A stretch of DNA of 64,000 bases, taken from assembly GCA_030065205.1 (NCBI GenBank), contig JASJDN010000001.1:1-64000 (forward strand), written 5' to 3'. Below are positions 34,170 to 44,186 of this stretch, piece by piece. The notes under the pieces are model-generated. The model made no database searches, had not been told where the DNA came from, and worked only from the letters and a program-made list of their open reading frames with translations. Each line of letters starts with the position of its first letter. Position 1 is the first letter of the stretch. Made by a program: the position numbers and the translations under genes. This DNA comes from Crocosphaera sp. (lineage in GTDB: Bacteria > Cyanobacteriota > Cyanobacteriia > Cyanobacteriales > Microcystaceae).

Positions 34170-35288
34170 TTAATTATTTTCAACAATTCCCTGATATTCC
34201 CGTAATTTAACTGGAACAATTCTAATGTTTAAATCCATCGCATTAACCCCCGCCCCTGATATAGTTCTAAATAAGCGTTTTTGAGTCACCTCTAAATCTT
34301 CATCCGTTATCACTCCTTGTGGCGCACTAACCAATATATTGACATAAGCTGTACTTCCCTTGAGTTCTACGTTCAGATGATGAATTTGAGTGTTTTTCCA
34401 GATTTGAGGATGATCGAGTCTCATACGATTCATTTCAAAACCAAGACGATTAGATACAAAAAATTCTTGTAAAGAGTTGGTCAAGGGTCCACATAAGATT
34501 CCCATAATTAATAACCAAATGATAACAGCTTGAAAGGACTTCTTAAAACTACCATAGGATTGAGATAAGAAGACCAAACAAGCCGTAAAAGTAATTCCTG
34601 CTAAATTAGCTAAAAAGAGCAAAAAAGCCCCAGTTGATACATTAAAATTGGTAATAGATAGTCGTCCGATAGTGACTGCCAATTCGCCTCCTATTCCTAA
34701 CCCAATTCCTACAACACATAAGGGAGGAACTAAGGCTACAGCAATAGCAACGCCAGCAATAGAACTCGCAATACTTTGACGGGTTAAAGAAAAGGAACCA
34801 GCAGCCCCAGCAGCGATGGCAATTCCTAAGTCAATTAAATTAGGAGAAATTCGTGCTACCACTTCTGACCCCACAACATTGATCGGCAGCAAAAAACTAA
34901 TCCCATAAGAGATTAAAATGACTGATAAAACCCCTAGAAATATTGTTATAATTGAACGTTTATATAATTTCCAATTAGCAGTAACAATGGCAAAAGCCAT
35001 GCTTAAAATAGGGTTCATCAAAGGTGCAATAATCATCGCCCCAATAATAACAGGGATACTATTAGCTAAAAGTCCTAAAGTAGCCAGAATACTCGCACAA
35101 ATTAATAATAAAAAGAAGCCAAAGGAAGGAATAGAAGCTGCTTCACGAGCATGGGCTATTTCTGCTTCAGGGACTGGGATTTCCAGATAAACTCGCCAAC
35201 TTGCTGTTAAGGCTTTCCAGAAAACCCAAAATTGACGAAATAGGGGAATTTGTAAAAGTGATTGAAAAAATTGGGAACGTTTTTTCAT
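34170..35288 (-). CDS. DUF389-family membrane protein
   Basis: A 372-residue inner-membrane protein with about six to seven hydrophobic helices (about 50-280). It has the family hallmarks I-I-G-A-M-I-I-A-P-L-M-N-P-I and A-L-V-P-P-L-C-V-V-G-I-G, then a soluble C-terminal domain (about 290-370) of alternating beta strands. Function is unknown. I use ATG 35288; a TTG four codons upstream is in frame but has no better signal. Lies 47 bp upstream of dprA on the same strand. Confidence 0.85.
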   Translation of the reverse strand: MKKRSQFFQSLLQIPLFRQFWVFWKALTASWRVYLEIPVPEAEIAHAREAASIPSFGFFLLLICASILATLGLLANSIPVIIGAMIIAPLMNPILSMAFAIVTANWKLYKRSIITIFLGVLSVILISYGISFLLPINVVGSEVVARISPNLIDLGIAIAAGAAGSFSLTRQSIASSIAGVAIAVALVPPLCVVGIGLGIGGELAVTIGRLSITNFNVSTGAFLLFLANLAGITFTACLVFLSQSYGSFKKSFQAVIIWLLIMGILCGPLTNSLQEFFVSNRLGFEMNRMRLDHPQIWKNTQIHHLNVELKGSTAYVNILVSAPQGVITDEDLEVTQKRLFRTISGAGVNAMDLNIRIVPVKLREYQGIVENN

Positions 35289-35421
35289 CGAAGTTGTCAA
35301 GTTTACTTCAGTTTTTTGGTATTACTGTAAATAATACATGATCTTAATTTAGTCTATATAGTAAAAATTTGAAAATGAGGTTAAACTTAATAATAATGAC
35401 TTTTAATTATTTTATAGACTA

Positions 35422-36216
35422 ATGATAACAACCACTGCTCCGAAAATTTTAGCCCTCGATTTTGACGGAGTCATTTGCAACGGTTTAAAGGAATATTTCC
35501 AAACTACTCTCAGAACTTATCAAAAAATATGGTCAGATCACTCTCAAGATAATTTACAAAATTGGGCTAATTCTTTTTATCAATTACGTCCCGTCATCGA
35601 AACCGGTTGGGAAATGCCTATTTTATTAAGAGCTTTAGTATTAGAATATGAAAAGGAAAATATTGAAAGTAATTGGCATAATATTTGTGCTGAAATTGTC
35701 GAACAAGAAAACTTAAATAAACAACAAGTGATGACTGCACTCGATGGAGTAAGAGATCATTGGATTCAAACTGATCTTGATAACTGGTTAGCGTTACATG
35801 AATTTTATCCAGGGGTGTTAGAAAAGTTAGGTAAACTGTTAGATTCTTCTACCCTTTTATATATTGTCACCACTAAAGAAGGAAGATTTGTTAAACAACT
35901 GTTGAAACAACAAAATTTATCATTTCCTGAAAGTAATATTTTTGGCAAAGAAGTTAAACAACCCAAATATGAAACCTTACGTCAAATTCTAAAAGATAAT
36001 CAAGAAACGCCTAATCATTTATGGTTTATTGAAGATTTATTGAAGACTTTAAATACAGTAAAAAGTCAAGAAGATTTAACAGAAATTAACTTATTTTTAG
36101 CAGATTGGGGCTATAATACAGTCAAATCTCATGAATTGGTTAAACAAGATAGTGCTATTTCTTTGCTTTCTTTAAATACCTTTTCTAAAGATTTTTCAAA
36201 ATGGATAGATGCTTAA
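35422..36216 (+). CDS. HAD-superfamily hydrolase
   Basis: A 264-residue soluble protein. Motif I is D-F-D-G-V (about 13-17), motif II is the T-T-K-E-G region (about 152-156), a Lys follows near 170, and an E-D segment near 198 fits motif IV. The second part between motifs I and II is a long helical cap (about 30-135). The substrate cannot be inferred; cyanobacterial relatives are annotated as phosphatase-like. AT-rich, ATG start, divergent from the DUF389 gene 134 bp away. Confidence 0.8.
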   Translation: MITTTAPKILALDFDGVICNGLKEYFQTTLRTYQKIWSDHSQDNLQNWANSFYQLRPVIETGWEMPILLRALVLEYEKENIESNWHNICAEIVEQENLNKQQVMTALDGVRDHWIQTDLDNWLALHEFYPGVLEKLGKLLDSSTLLYIVTTKEGRFVKQLLKQQNLSFPESNIFGKEVKQPKYETLRQILKDNQETPNHLWFIEDLLKTLNTVKSQEDLTEINLFLADWGYNTVKSHELVKQDSAISLLSLNTFSKDFSKWIDA

Positions 36217-36294
36217 TTTTACTATCAGGGTTTTGTTTATATATCTATAGGAAAAAATTATTTAATTACAGTAAAAAAAGCTAGTAGTCCGTAG

Positions 36295-36319
36295 GTTGGG
36301 TAGAGGGACGAAACCCAAC
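36295..36319. repeat. 25-bp palindromic repeat (gttggg / cccaac)
   Basis: The sequence gttgggtagagggacgaaac followed by ccaac recurs with one substitution at 58303-58327. It is a common short palindrome between cyanobacterial genes, here between the HAD gene and the convergent Alr0857-like gene. Confidence 0.75.
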
Positions 36320-36345
36320 TAATAGAATTTTGTCCCATCTAACAC

Positions 36346-36723
36346 TTAATTAATCTTTACCGGCGACTCTTGCCAAATGTGATAAAGAAGAGATTCTAAG
36401 CGATCGCTTAAACGACAGACAAATAACCCTTCTTCGCTGGCCACATCTGATCCCAACCAAGTGCCTTCTAATACCACTTCCATCGCCTCCTCATCACAAT
36501 GGTTTACTTCTAAAATTTCCTCGCCAAATTGGTCTACATCCTTTAATAATTGATCTACATAGGGTAAGTCTAAAGAAATTAAAAAAGAAGCACTACTCGG
36601 TTCCACACAAAGACTGGTACCTGATCGTAAGGCTAAAAGGACACGAGTTGTCACCCAAGCTTCTAAGGAAGTTTCAAGATGGTCAATATAAAATCCGTCA
36701 TGGGTATAAGTTAGTTTTAACAT
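36346..36723 (-). CDS. Alr0857-like conserved cyanobacterial protein, 125 aa
   Basis: A small acidic soluble protein. The opening M-L-K-L-T-Y-T and the W-V-T-x-R-V-L-L-A-L-R segment resemble a cyanobacteria-specific family annotated as Alr0857-like. No motif suggests a function. It ends in a helix with paired Leu residues. ATG start at 36723. Family name is from memory and should be treated as tentative. Confidence 0.6.
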   Translation of the reverse strand: MLKLTYTHDGFYIDHLETSLEAWVTTRVLLALRSGTSLCVEPSSASFLISLDLPYVDQLLKDVDQFGEEILEVNHCDEEAMEVVLEGTWLGSDVASEEGLFVCRLSDRLESLLYHIWQESPVKIN

Positions 36724-36830
36724 CGTCTTGTTTGGCTTTGAATATGGCAGATATCATTGATGGGATTGGATACGTAAGAGAACAACAATAGATCAATCTC
36801 ATCTCCGTCAACTTTGGTTTTTATAATCAA

Positions 36831-36867
36831 AACCCCCGCTTGCTACTTAGGGAGTAAAGCGGGGGTT
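36831..36867. terminator. Strong 10-bp GC-rich hairpin
   Basis: Arms aacccccgct and agcgggggtt with a 17-nt loop. It lies between the Alr0857-like gene start region and the minus-strand small open frame ending at 36893, for which it could be a terminator. No T run follows on either strand beyond a short one. Confidence 0.55.
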
Positions 36868-36892
36868 AGACAAACCTTGAGGAGTTAGGTAT

Positions 36893-37153
36893 TCATCTAG
36901 GGATAGGGAAGATTTGTCTTCGCCACCCGCTTTGGAGGGTTGGGGATATTCTAATCTCTGGGAGTTGATTATCGCCTGAGAGGGGATAATCTCGCTCAGA
37001 TTGATTCCCTATCGGTAAATTAAAGACTGTTGTTGGTTTATTCGGAAAGTTACTCTTGTGTTCTAGTCCACACTTTTCCATGACCTCAGTTTGCCGTGGT
37101 TGACAACCACCGAGGACAAATAGAAATGAATTGGGACAAGAAAAAAGTAACAT
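36893..37153 (-). CDS. Possible small lipoprotein, 86 aa
   Basis: The open frame starts at ATG 37153 (an upstream TTG is also in frame). A short hydrophobic stretch ends in V-L-G-G-C (Cys17), a good lipobox, but the N-region lacks the usual positive charge. The rest is polar and Pro-rich with no recognisable domain. A strong hairpin follows the stop. It could be real or chance; if not, 36724-37238 is an unexplained gap. Confidence 0.35.
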   Translation of the reverse strand: MLLFSCPNSFLFVLGGCQPRQTEVMEKCGLEHKSNFPNKPTTVFNLPIGNQSERDYPLSGDNQLPEIRISPTLQSGWRRQIFPIPR

Positions 37154-37238
37154 GAACGTTTTCAATCGTGTTCAAAGCGACTTTTTCATACTACACTGAT
37201 ATTACGGAAATGTCTACTTTTCACAGAGGAAAAAAATC

Positions 37239-37574
37239 ATGAAAACCCTTCCCCGTACTTCAACCACTGAAATGGAAGTTACCAGCATCCGTTTAGAAAA
37301 AACCCTCAAAGATAAGCTCAAAGGGCTTTCTGGCAATCAAGGTTATCAGGCGTTGATCAGGGATATTCTTTGGAATTATGTGCAGCAAAAGTCAGGGGAC
37401 TATCGACCGCAATTTTCGGCGGTGGATATTCGTGCCACCCTTGAAGCAACCGCTAGGAAGGATGAAAGTTGTGTATTGACAGGAGAACTCATTCAAGCCG
37501 GCCAACCGATGTTATTAGGATTGACGATTTATGGAGACTTCATTCCCCTCAGTATAGACAGTGTAGAGAGATAA
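37239..37574 (+). CDS. Ribbon-helix-helix-like protein, 111 aa
   Basis: The N-terminal part (about 12-50) has a beta strand E-V-T-S-I-R-L followed by two helices (K-T-L-K-D-K-L-K ... Y-Q-A-L-I-R-D-I-L-W-N-Y-V), the pattern of a ribbon-helix-helix DNA-binding domain. Residues 55-111 form a separate small domain without a known match. There is a CAGAGGA binding site ten bases before the ATG. A transcriptional regulator or conserved cyanobacterial protein of unknown role; no toxin partner is adjacent. Confidence 0.7.
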   Translation: MKTLPRTSTTEMEVTSIRLEKTLKDKLKGLSGNQGYQALIRDILWNYVQQKSGDYRPQFSAVDIRATLEATARKDESCVLTGELIQAGQPMLLGLTIYGDFIPLSIDSVER

Positions 37575-37712
37575 GTATTCACAGTGGCCAGTGATCGATT
37601 GCTGGTCACGTAGCCATAACCTCTGGGGTAAGTTAAAATCAGAAAAAGTGTGTTATCAATCACATTTTTATTCCAACTTCATTTTTATATTTTCTATTCA
37701 ACTTAAAAACTT

Positions 37713-38183
37713 ATGCCATCAAACTCCTCACGAAACTCTATTCCTTTTGAACCTGGTCAGAAAAAAAAGAAAAAACAAAAAAAAGCTCCAGAAACAGTTA
37801 AAACTTCGGTTAAAACTCCAGAAAAACGTAAAAAAACTGCTAATGATGCCAGTCTTAGCGCAATTCCCGATGCTGTTAGTAAACGCATGATCAAACGCAT
37901 GGCTATCTTTTCAGGAATTCCTACTGGTCTTGGAATGTCCTCATTTTTCGTCTTTTATTGGATAGTTAGTCATGATTGGTTAGATATTCCTAACTCTGCG
38001 GTGGGTGCAGTCAGTTTAGGACTGTTTGGTTTAGGGGTGTTAGGATTAAGCTATGGTATTTTTTCTTCATCTTGGGATGAACACCGCGTCGGTGGTTGGT
38101 GGGGATGGCAAGAATTTACCCAAAATTTGGGTCGTACCGTTCAAGCATGGCGTAATGCTAGACAAGAAGCGAAAAAAAATTAA
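37713..38183 (+). CDS. PAM68-family photosystem assembly protein
   Basis: A 156-residue protein with a Lys-rich cytoplasmic N-terminus (about 15-55) followed by two transmembrane helices (about 70-95 and 102-125) and a charged tail with D-E-H-R-V-G and G-W-x-E-F. It matches PAM68 (Sll0933 in Synechocystis), a thylakoid protein that helps in early photosystem II assembly and chlorophyll loading of CP47. ATG start. A strong terminator follows, so the transcript probably ends here. Confidence 0.85.
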   Translation: MPSNSSRNSIPFEPGQKKKKKQKKAPETVKTSVKTPEKRKKTANDASLSAIPDAVSKRMIKRMAIFSGIPTGLGMSSFFVFYWIVSHDWLDIPNSAVGAVSLGLFGLGVLGLSYGIFSSSWDEHRVGGWWGWQEFTQNLGRTVQAWRNARQEAKKN

Positions 38184-38217
38184 TATTGATTCGGGAAAAA
38201 GAGCGAATTTAATCAAG

Positions 38218-38244
38218 AAAAAGGGGGAAGATTACCCCCTTTTT
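38218..38244 (+). terminator. Rho-independent terminator after the PAM68 gene
   Basis: Perfect ten-base arms (aaaaaggggg / cccccttttt) with a 7-nt loop, 35 bases past the stop. The T run is part of the right arm, so it should work in both directions. Confidence 0.85.
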
Positions 38245-38316
38245 GCTGGTCAAATGTTGATAAAAATGTCAAACTAATTGAAGTCGTTAACTCTGTCATT
38301 ACGTCATTATTTGCTC

Positions 38317-38826
38317 ATGTCTGTTACTCAAGATAAATCAAAGTCCATTAATTTGAGTTTTTTAACCCTCATTATTTTTGTCGCTGTGGTTATACTTTGG
38401 ATCGGGTTTCGGGTTCTTTTTCCTGATATTCCTACCATTTTGGCAGCAAGTCAACCCAATAATTTAGGGGTAACCAATAGAGAATTAATTCCTTGTCCTA
38501 GCACTCCTAATTGTGTCACTTCTCAAACAGAAGATGCAGACCATTTTATTAAACCTTTGACCTATCAAGGAGATGCAGAAAAAGCGATCGCTAACGTAAA
38601 AAGCATTATCAATCAACAAGAAAGAACTAACATTATTTCAGAAACCGATTACTATCTTTATGCTCAATTTACCAGTCATTGGATGGGATTTGTGGATGAT
38701 GTCGAGTTTTATGTTAATGAGGAGAAAGGAGTCATTGATGTTCGTTCGGCTTCTCGTTTAGGTGAGTCCGATTTAGGGGTTAACCGTCAACGTATTGAAA
38801 CCATAAGACAAGCATTTCAAGCTTAA
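38317..38826 (+). CDS. DUF1499-family membrane-anchored protein
   Basis: A 169-residue protein with one N-terminal transmembrane segment (about 13-36) and a DUF1499 domain (about 55-165), recognised by C-P-S-T-P-N-C-V-T, the paired Cys, and the late D-V-E-F-Y and D-V-R-S-A-S-R-L-G-E-S-D-L-G-V-N-R-x-R segment. Function unknown. The TTG 13 codons upstream would add a polar extension with no binding site, so ATG 38317 is used. No Shine-Dalgarno sequence is seen at either start. Confidence 0.8.
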   Translation: MSVTQDKSKSINLSFLTLIIFVAVVILWIGFRVLFPDIPTILAASQPNNLGVTNRELIPCPSTPNCVTSQTEDADHFIKPLTYQGDAEKAIANVKSIINQQERTNIISETDYYLYAQFTSHWMGFVDDVEFYVNEEKGVIDVRSASRLGESDLGVNRQRIETIRQAFQA

Positions 38827-38841
38827 TAATTATTAGGTAAT

Positions 38842-38856
38842 GTGGGCAATGCCCAC
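38842..38856. repeat. Short palindrome gtgggcaatgcccac
   Basis: A 15-bp perfect palindrome just past the DUF1499 stop. It is the same core as the 25-bp palindrome at 3355-3379. Confidence 0.6.
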
Positions 38857-38966
38857 CCTATACCGCTACGCGAAAGGCAAAAGGCAAAAATAAGCTATGG
38901 AAAGGTTTCAGTATTTGTAAATTTCCTAACTATAATGCGTAGTACCATACATTTTATCGTAGAAAT

Positions 38967-40097
38967 ATGTTAGAAATTATTATTGATACCATTCAAAAAA
39001 GTCCCGATCACCGTATCACGTTTGCTGATTATATGGACTTAGTTTTATATCATCCCGAACAAGGTTATTATAGTTCGGGTAAGGTTAATATTGGTTCTCA
39101 AGGGGACTTTTTTACCTCTTCATCGTTGGGTGCAGATTTTGGGGAATTATTAGCCAAACAGTTGAAGGAAATGTTAGATATTATTGATAATTATGACTTT
39201 TTTACATTGGTGGAGGTTGGAGCCGGTTTAGGTAATTTAGCTGCTGATATTTTGAACTATTTTAAGAATAAATATTCTCAGATTTACCCGAAAATTAATT
39301 ATATTATTGTCGAAGAATCTACTGTTTTAATTGAAGAGCAAAAAAATAATTTAAACCAATTTAATAACATTAGTTGGAAAACTTGGGAAGACATAGAAAA
39401 TCAGTCTCTTATTGGCTGTATTTTTAGTAATGAATTAATCGATGCCTTTCCGATTCATCAAGTTACTCTAGATAATAAACAATTAAAAGAAATATACGTG
39501 ACTTGGAATGATGATCATCTTAAAGAAGCGATCGCAGATATCTCCACCCCTAAATTATTAGACTATTTTCAATTAATTGAGGTCGATATAACCGATAATA
39601 ATTACCCAGAAAACTATCGAACAGAAGTGAATTTAAAAGCATTAGATTGGTTAGCAACTGTATCAAAGAAACTCAAAAAAGGATTTTTGTTAACCATCGA
39701 TTACGGTTATCCTGCCGAAAAATATTATCATCCTCAACGCTATCAAGGTACATTAAACTGTTATTATCAACATCGTCATCATCATAATCCTTACGTTAAT
39801 CTAGGCCAACAAGATATTACCACCCACGTAGATTTTACAGCCTTAGAAAAACAAGGAAACTTATTGGGATTACAAACAGTAGGATTAACCCAACAAGGCT
39901 TATTTTTAATGGCCTTAGGACTCGGCGATCGCTTAGCAGAATTATCCAATGGTAACTATACCTTACCAGAAATTCTTAAGCGTCGGGATGCCCTCCATCA
40001 ATTAATTAATCCCACCGGTTTAGGGGGATTTAATGTCTTAATTCAAAGTAAAGGAATCGAACCAAATAAGCTTCTAACTGGGTTAAAACAAGACTAA
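38967..40097 (+). CDS. MidA/NDUFAF7-family SAM-dependent methyltransferase
   Basis: A 376-residue protein. A helical start is followed by a G-Y-Y-S segment, the T-S-S-x-L-G-A-D-F-G-E segment, then the SAM-binding V-E-V-G-A-G-L-G-N-L (about 74-83) and S-N-E-L-I-D-A-F-P (about 153-161), all typical of the family. Mitochondrial NDUFAF7 dimethylates an arginine in complex I; the bacterial substrate is uncertain, though a role with the NDH-1 complex is conceivable. ATG start, single gene. The strand is shared with groEL, 380 bp further on. Confidence 0.88.
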   Translation: MLEIIIDTIQKSPDHRITFADYMDLVLYHPEQGYYSSGKVNIGSQGDFFTSSSLGADFGELLAKQLKEMLDIIDNYDFFTLVEVGAGLGNLAADILNYFKNKYSQIYPKINYIIVEESTVLIEEQKNNLNQFNNISWKTWEDIENQSLIGCIFSNELIDAFPIHQVTLDNKQLKEIYVTWNDDHLKEAIADISTPKLLDYFQLIEVDITDNNYPENYRTEVNLKALDWLATVSKKLKKGFLLTIDYGYPAEKYYHPQRYQGTLNCYYQHRHHHNPYVNLGQQDITTHVDFTALEKQGNLLGLQTVGLTQQGLFLMALGLGDRLAELSNGNYTLPEILKRRDALHQLINPTGLGGFNVLIQSKGIEPNKLLTGLKQD

Positions 40098-40477
40098 CGT
40101 GATCTGAGTTCGCAGTTAGGACACTCAGTGAACTACCGCACACTCATCCTATCAGATAGAGTGTGGGCTTCCCGCAGGGAAAGCTAAAATGCAAATTCTC
40201 CCCACACTTCCCACCCCTCCCACACTCCCCACACTCACTTAACTAAAACTTGGATACACTCAATTGAAAACTGCTGTATAGATATCCTCACCTTGACTAC
40301 CTAAACTTCCACACCTACCCCCCATTACTTAAGAAAAATTTCTCAATTCTTTGACTTAAAGACTTAGCACTCACAGCACAAGAGTGCTAAATTAACATAA
40401 GTGGGAAAAAGGCAACTCCCTTCTCAATCATTGCCAAAAGTCCCATCATCAGGCGTTATAGGAGTAACCAGACAAAT
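40098..40477 (+). other. groEL upstream region
   Basis: No gene is seen. The first half carries a partial B-family repeat (right arm ttgaaaactgct near 40264-40275) with heptamer-type ccacac units at 40200-40240. The second half holds the CIRCE operator and the groEL leader. Confidence 0.7.
40364..40390 (+). promoter_or_regulatory. CIRCE operator of groEL (HrcA binding site)
   Basis: A perfect consensus inverted repeat: ttagcactc, nine bases, gagtgctaa. This is the HrcA repressor site that controls chaperonin genes in many bacteria. It lies 87 bp ahead of the groEL start, with ttgact (40351-40356) just upstream as a possible -35 element. Confidence 0.95.
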
Positions 40478-42175
<1,698 letters not shown>

Positions 42176-42531
42176 AAGCTTCTATCTTTCGTCTATTTAC
42201 CATGACACCTTGCCAGAGACGCTAGTGATAGCGTCTCTTTTCCTTTCCAGTAAAAAAACCGATACGTTTAATTTTTTTTTATATCTTTTCTATAATTTTG
42301 CTTAACATCCTAAACTTAGGTTGTCTATTTGGAATTATCGGGCATACTATGTATAGTAGATATTACATCTTTTAATTAATAAAGATTACAGACATTAGAA
42401 GTTATCTTAACTGGGTGTGAGAAATGTAAAATAATGACTGATGTCTCTGGAAGATAGCAAAAATTTCCATCGTAAGCCGTGAACGCATGGTTTTTGCTGT
42501 CCTACTTTGCCATTGACGAGGAATAGAATCA
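42176..42531. other. Intergenic region after groEL with a structured leader
   Basis: After the groEL terminator the region is AT-rich. At 42456-42501 lies a long hairpin (agcaaaaattt...cat / atg...gtttttgct) with bulges, inside the leader of the next gene; it could be regulatory. No open frame was found. Confidence 0.5.
42215..42245 (+). terminator. Rho-independent terminator of groEL
   Basis: A nine-base stem (agagacgct / agcgtctct) with a 6-nt loop followed by ttttcctttt, 40 bases past the groEL stop. Confidence 0.85.
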
Positions 42532-42930
42532 ATGAATCACGGACCAGCTAACCCCGACTTAAAGCATTCGCCTGTTACTAAATCTCAACAAACGAAAACA
42601 GATTCTGATTGTTCTACTGAGTCCAAAACAGACGAAAAAACGACAATTATTACTGTAAACACAGGTCCCCTAAATCAGAAAAATATTGGCTCATGGAGTC
42701 CTAAAACCATGAGTTTTCAAAACAATTCTTGGAAAATGATGAATTCATCTTCTCCGAGGAAAGTATCAACGCCATCCCGCCCGGTTTTCTTGTGGGAAGT
42801 TTTGACCACAGTTGCTTTGTTAATGATGGCTTTGTGGATGCAAGGTTTACCCGCTAGACAGATACCAGATAGCACACAAGAAAATACTTTTCCCTCTTTT
42901 GAGATGGCTAAGCCAGAGATGGAATTTTAG
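42532..42930 (+). CDS. Hypothetical single-pass membrane protein, 132 aa
   Basis: A polar, Ser/Thr/Lys-rich N-terminal 80 residues, then one hydrophobic segment at about 85-105, and a short acidic tail. No domain is recognised. ATG start with GAGGA 14 bases upstream. The leader carries a long hairpin. The N-terminus is low-complexity, so relatives may be hard to detect. Function unknown. Confidence 0.55.
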   Translation: MNHGPANPDLKHSPVTKSQQTKTDSDCSTESKTDEKTTIITVNTGPLNQKNIGSWSPKTMSFQNNSWKMMNSSSPRKVSTPSRPVFLWEVLTTVALLMMALWMQGLPARQIPDSTQENTFPSFEMAKPEMEF

Positions 42931-42985
42931 CGTCAAGGGATTGATTACTGAAATCTGAGTTTGCTATAACAATCATAGCTAGGGG

Positions 42986-43015
42986 TTGACACTGATGTTA
43001 AAAATTATGTATTAT
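42986..43015 (+). promoter_or_regulatory. Predicted sigma-70-type promoter ahead of the riboswitch
   Basis: A consensus TTGACA at 42986-42991 and TATTAT at 43010-43015, separated by 18 bases. Transcription would begin near 43022, a few bases before the riboswitch aptamer. Confidence 0.6.
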
Positions 43016-43029
43016 TAAGAAATGCAAAT

Positions 43030-43120
43030 AGCTTTGCCGTTCATCTCTACATTGTTAGGAATAAACACAGTGAAGGGACGGAAGTAGGCTCGAAGCAAAC
43101 AGCCGAAGGAACGCTGAAAC
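43030..43120 (+). ncRNA. Glutamine riboswitch (glnA RNA motif)
   Basis: The leader matches the glnA-type glutamine aptamer. A P1 helix pairs cgttc (43038-43042) with gaacg (43109-43113), and cgttcatc opens the 5' strand. The conserved gggacggaagtagg lies at 43075-43088. A small hairpin ggct / agcc (43087-43090 and 43101-43104) leads into ccgaaggaacgc. In Synechocystis such an element controls gifB, an inhibitor of glutamine synthetase, and in other cyanobacteria it lies before glnA and ammonium genes. Here it precedes a 74-residue membrane protein. Confidence 0.8.
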
Positions 43121-43150
43121 TGTCACTCAACACGAGGTTGCAACATAACA

Positions 43151-43375
43151 ATGCTTATTATTTCTTTAATCACTTTAGCCATTGCTTCAGTGTCCGCTTT
43201 TTTAAGTCTTAACTTGAAAGAGGACGTAGTGAAGGTATCGATGGGGTGTATCGCGGTGCTATCTTCTCTATTGACTCTAATTTTTGCCCCTTGGGTCTTA
43301 AAATTAAGTATTGTCGCGATTCCCCTAGTCATTGATAGACTCAATAATCTAACCACTGAAGAATCCCCTAACTAG
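43151..43375 (+). CDS. Small membrane protein under a glutamine riboswitch, 74 aa
   Basis: Two transmembrane helices (about 2-21 and 28-60, the latter long or split) with a short acidic C-terminus and no signal for export. It is not a known glutamine synthetase inhibitor or an ammonium transporter. The start has GAGG 13 bases upstream, within reach of a small caac / gttg hairpin at 43128-43140. Because a predicted glutamine aptamer lies directly ahead, its level should follow cell glutamine. The function is unknown; a role in nitrogen or ammonium homeostasis is inferred only from the riboswitch. Confidence 0.75.
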   Translation: MLIISLITLAIASVSAFLSLNLKEDVVKVSMGCIAVLSSLLTLIFAPWVLKLSIVAIPLVIDRLNNLTTEESPN

Positions 43376-43411
43376 AATCAGTCTGATCACAAGTCCAACA
43401 AGACACTTAGA

Positions 43412-44041
43412 CTAAAAGTGATAAGCTTTGTGCGTCTCAGGGTCAAACTTAAACCGTTTCGACGCATTCGTATCCCCATAAAGATTCAACGTCACAGTCG
43501 GTTCATTCCCTATCGCTTCGACACCATGAATGGCCTCTGTGGTGAAACTAACAATATCCCCTGGTTGAAAAATTTGTTGACCCACCTTTTCAATGTCTTG
43601 GGGGTATTTGGTTGTGGGGACAGGTTTCCAAAAGGTATTTTTTTGTTGTCCTTGTAACGTGGCCACCACCCCCCAGGTTCCATGATTATGAATAGTGGTG
43701 CTGCTTCCGGGTAACATGATTTCCGTTTGTAGGGTTAACGGATAGCCAGGTTCATCATAAAGCAATTTAACCTCTGTTCCCGTTTCAGGTGAAGCAGTAG
43801 GAATCTCTTGACTTATCCAATAAACATTAAGAAGTAACTTTCGCATCAAACGACGAAGAGTGGGAAGGTATTCGCTTTCTGGTTGTTGAGATATCTCCGC
43901 TTGGTTAACGATATCATCTAACTCTGTCAAAAACCGATGCAGTCGATAGGATGTGGTTGGGGTCAATAAATCCCACTGTCGGGGAGAGGGGGACGATAAA
44001 CATTGACCCTTATCTTGAACCAGCCAATCTTGTTGTGGCAT
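43412..44041 (-). CDS. Cupin-type metal-dependent protein
   Basis: A 209-residue protein with a helical first half and a cupin barrel (about 95-195) containing T-I-H-N-H-G-T-W-G and, later, I-H-G-V-E-A, which give the His residues of a metal site as in cysteine dioxygenase-like enzymes. The substrate is unknown. I chose ATG 44041, which has AGGAGAC ten bases upstream; a GTG 11 codons earlier is in frame but less likely. Convergent with the small membrane protein gene. Confidence 0.8.
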   Translation of the reverse strand: MPQQDWLVQDKGQCLSSPSPRQWDLLTPTTSYRLHRFLTELDDIVNQAEISQQPESEYLPTLRRLMRKLLLNVYWISQEIPTASPETGTEVKLLYDEPGYPLTLQTEIMLPGSSTTIHNHGTWGVVATLQGQQKNTFWKPVPTTKYPQDIEKVGQQIFQPGDIVSFTTEAIHGVEAIGNEPTVTLNLYGDTNASKRFKFDPETHKAYHF

Positions 44042-44186
44042 ATTATCAGTCTCCTTTCGCTGATTTGAAAGCACTTCAGTTCCCTAACAGTCAATCATAC
44101 GCTAAAGTCAAAGAGGATTTAACCAGAGTTCAATGAAATTTAACGTTCGTTGAGCATTAATCTGTCATATTGTTATTTTAACTGTG

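Noticed and set aside
37591-37890. 99-codon open frame overlapping the PAM68 gene
   Set aside because: Lys-rich shadow in another frame; the PAM68 frame has clear homology features.
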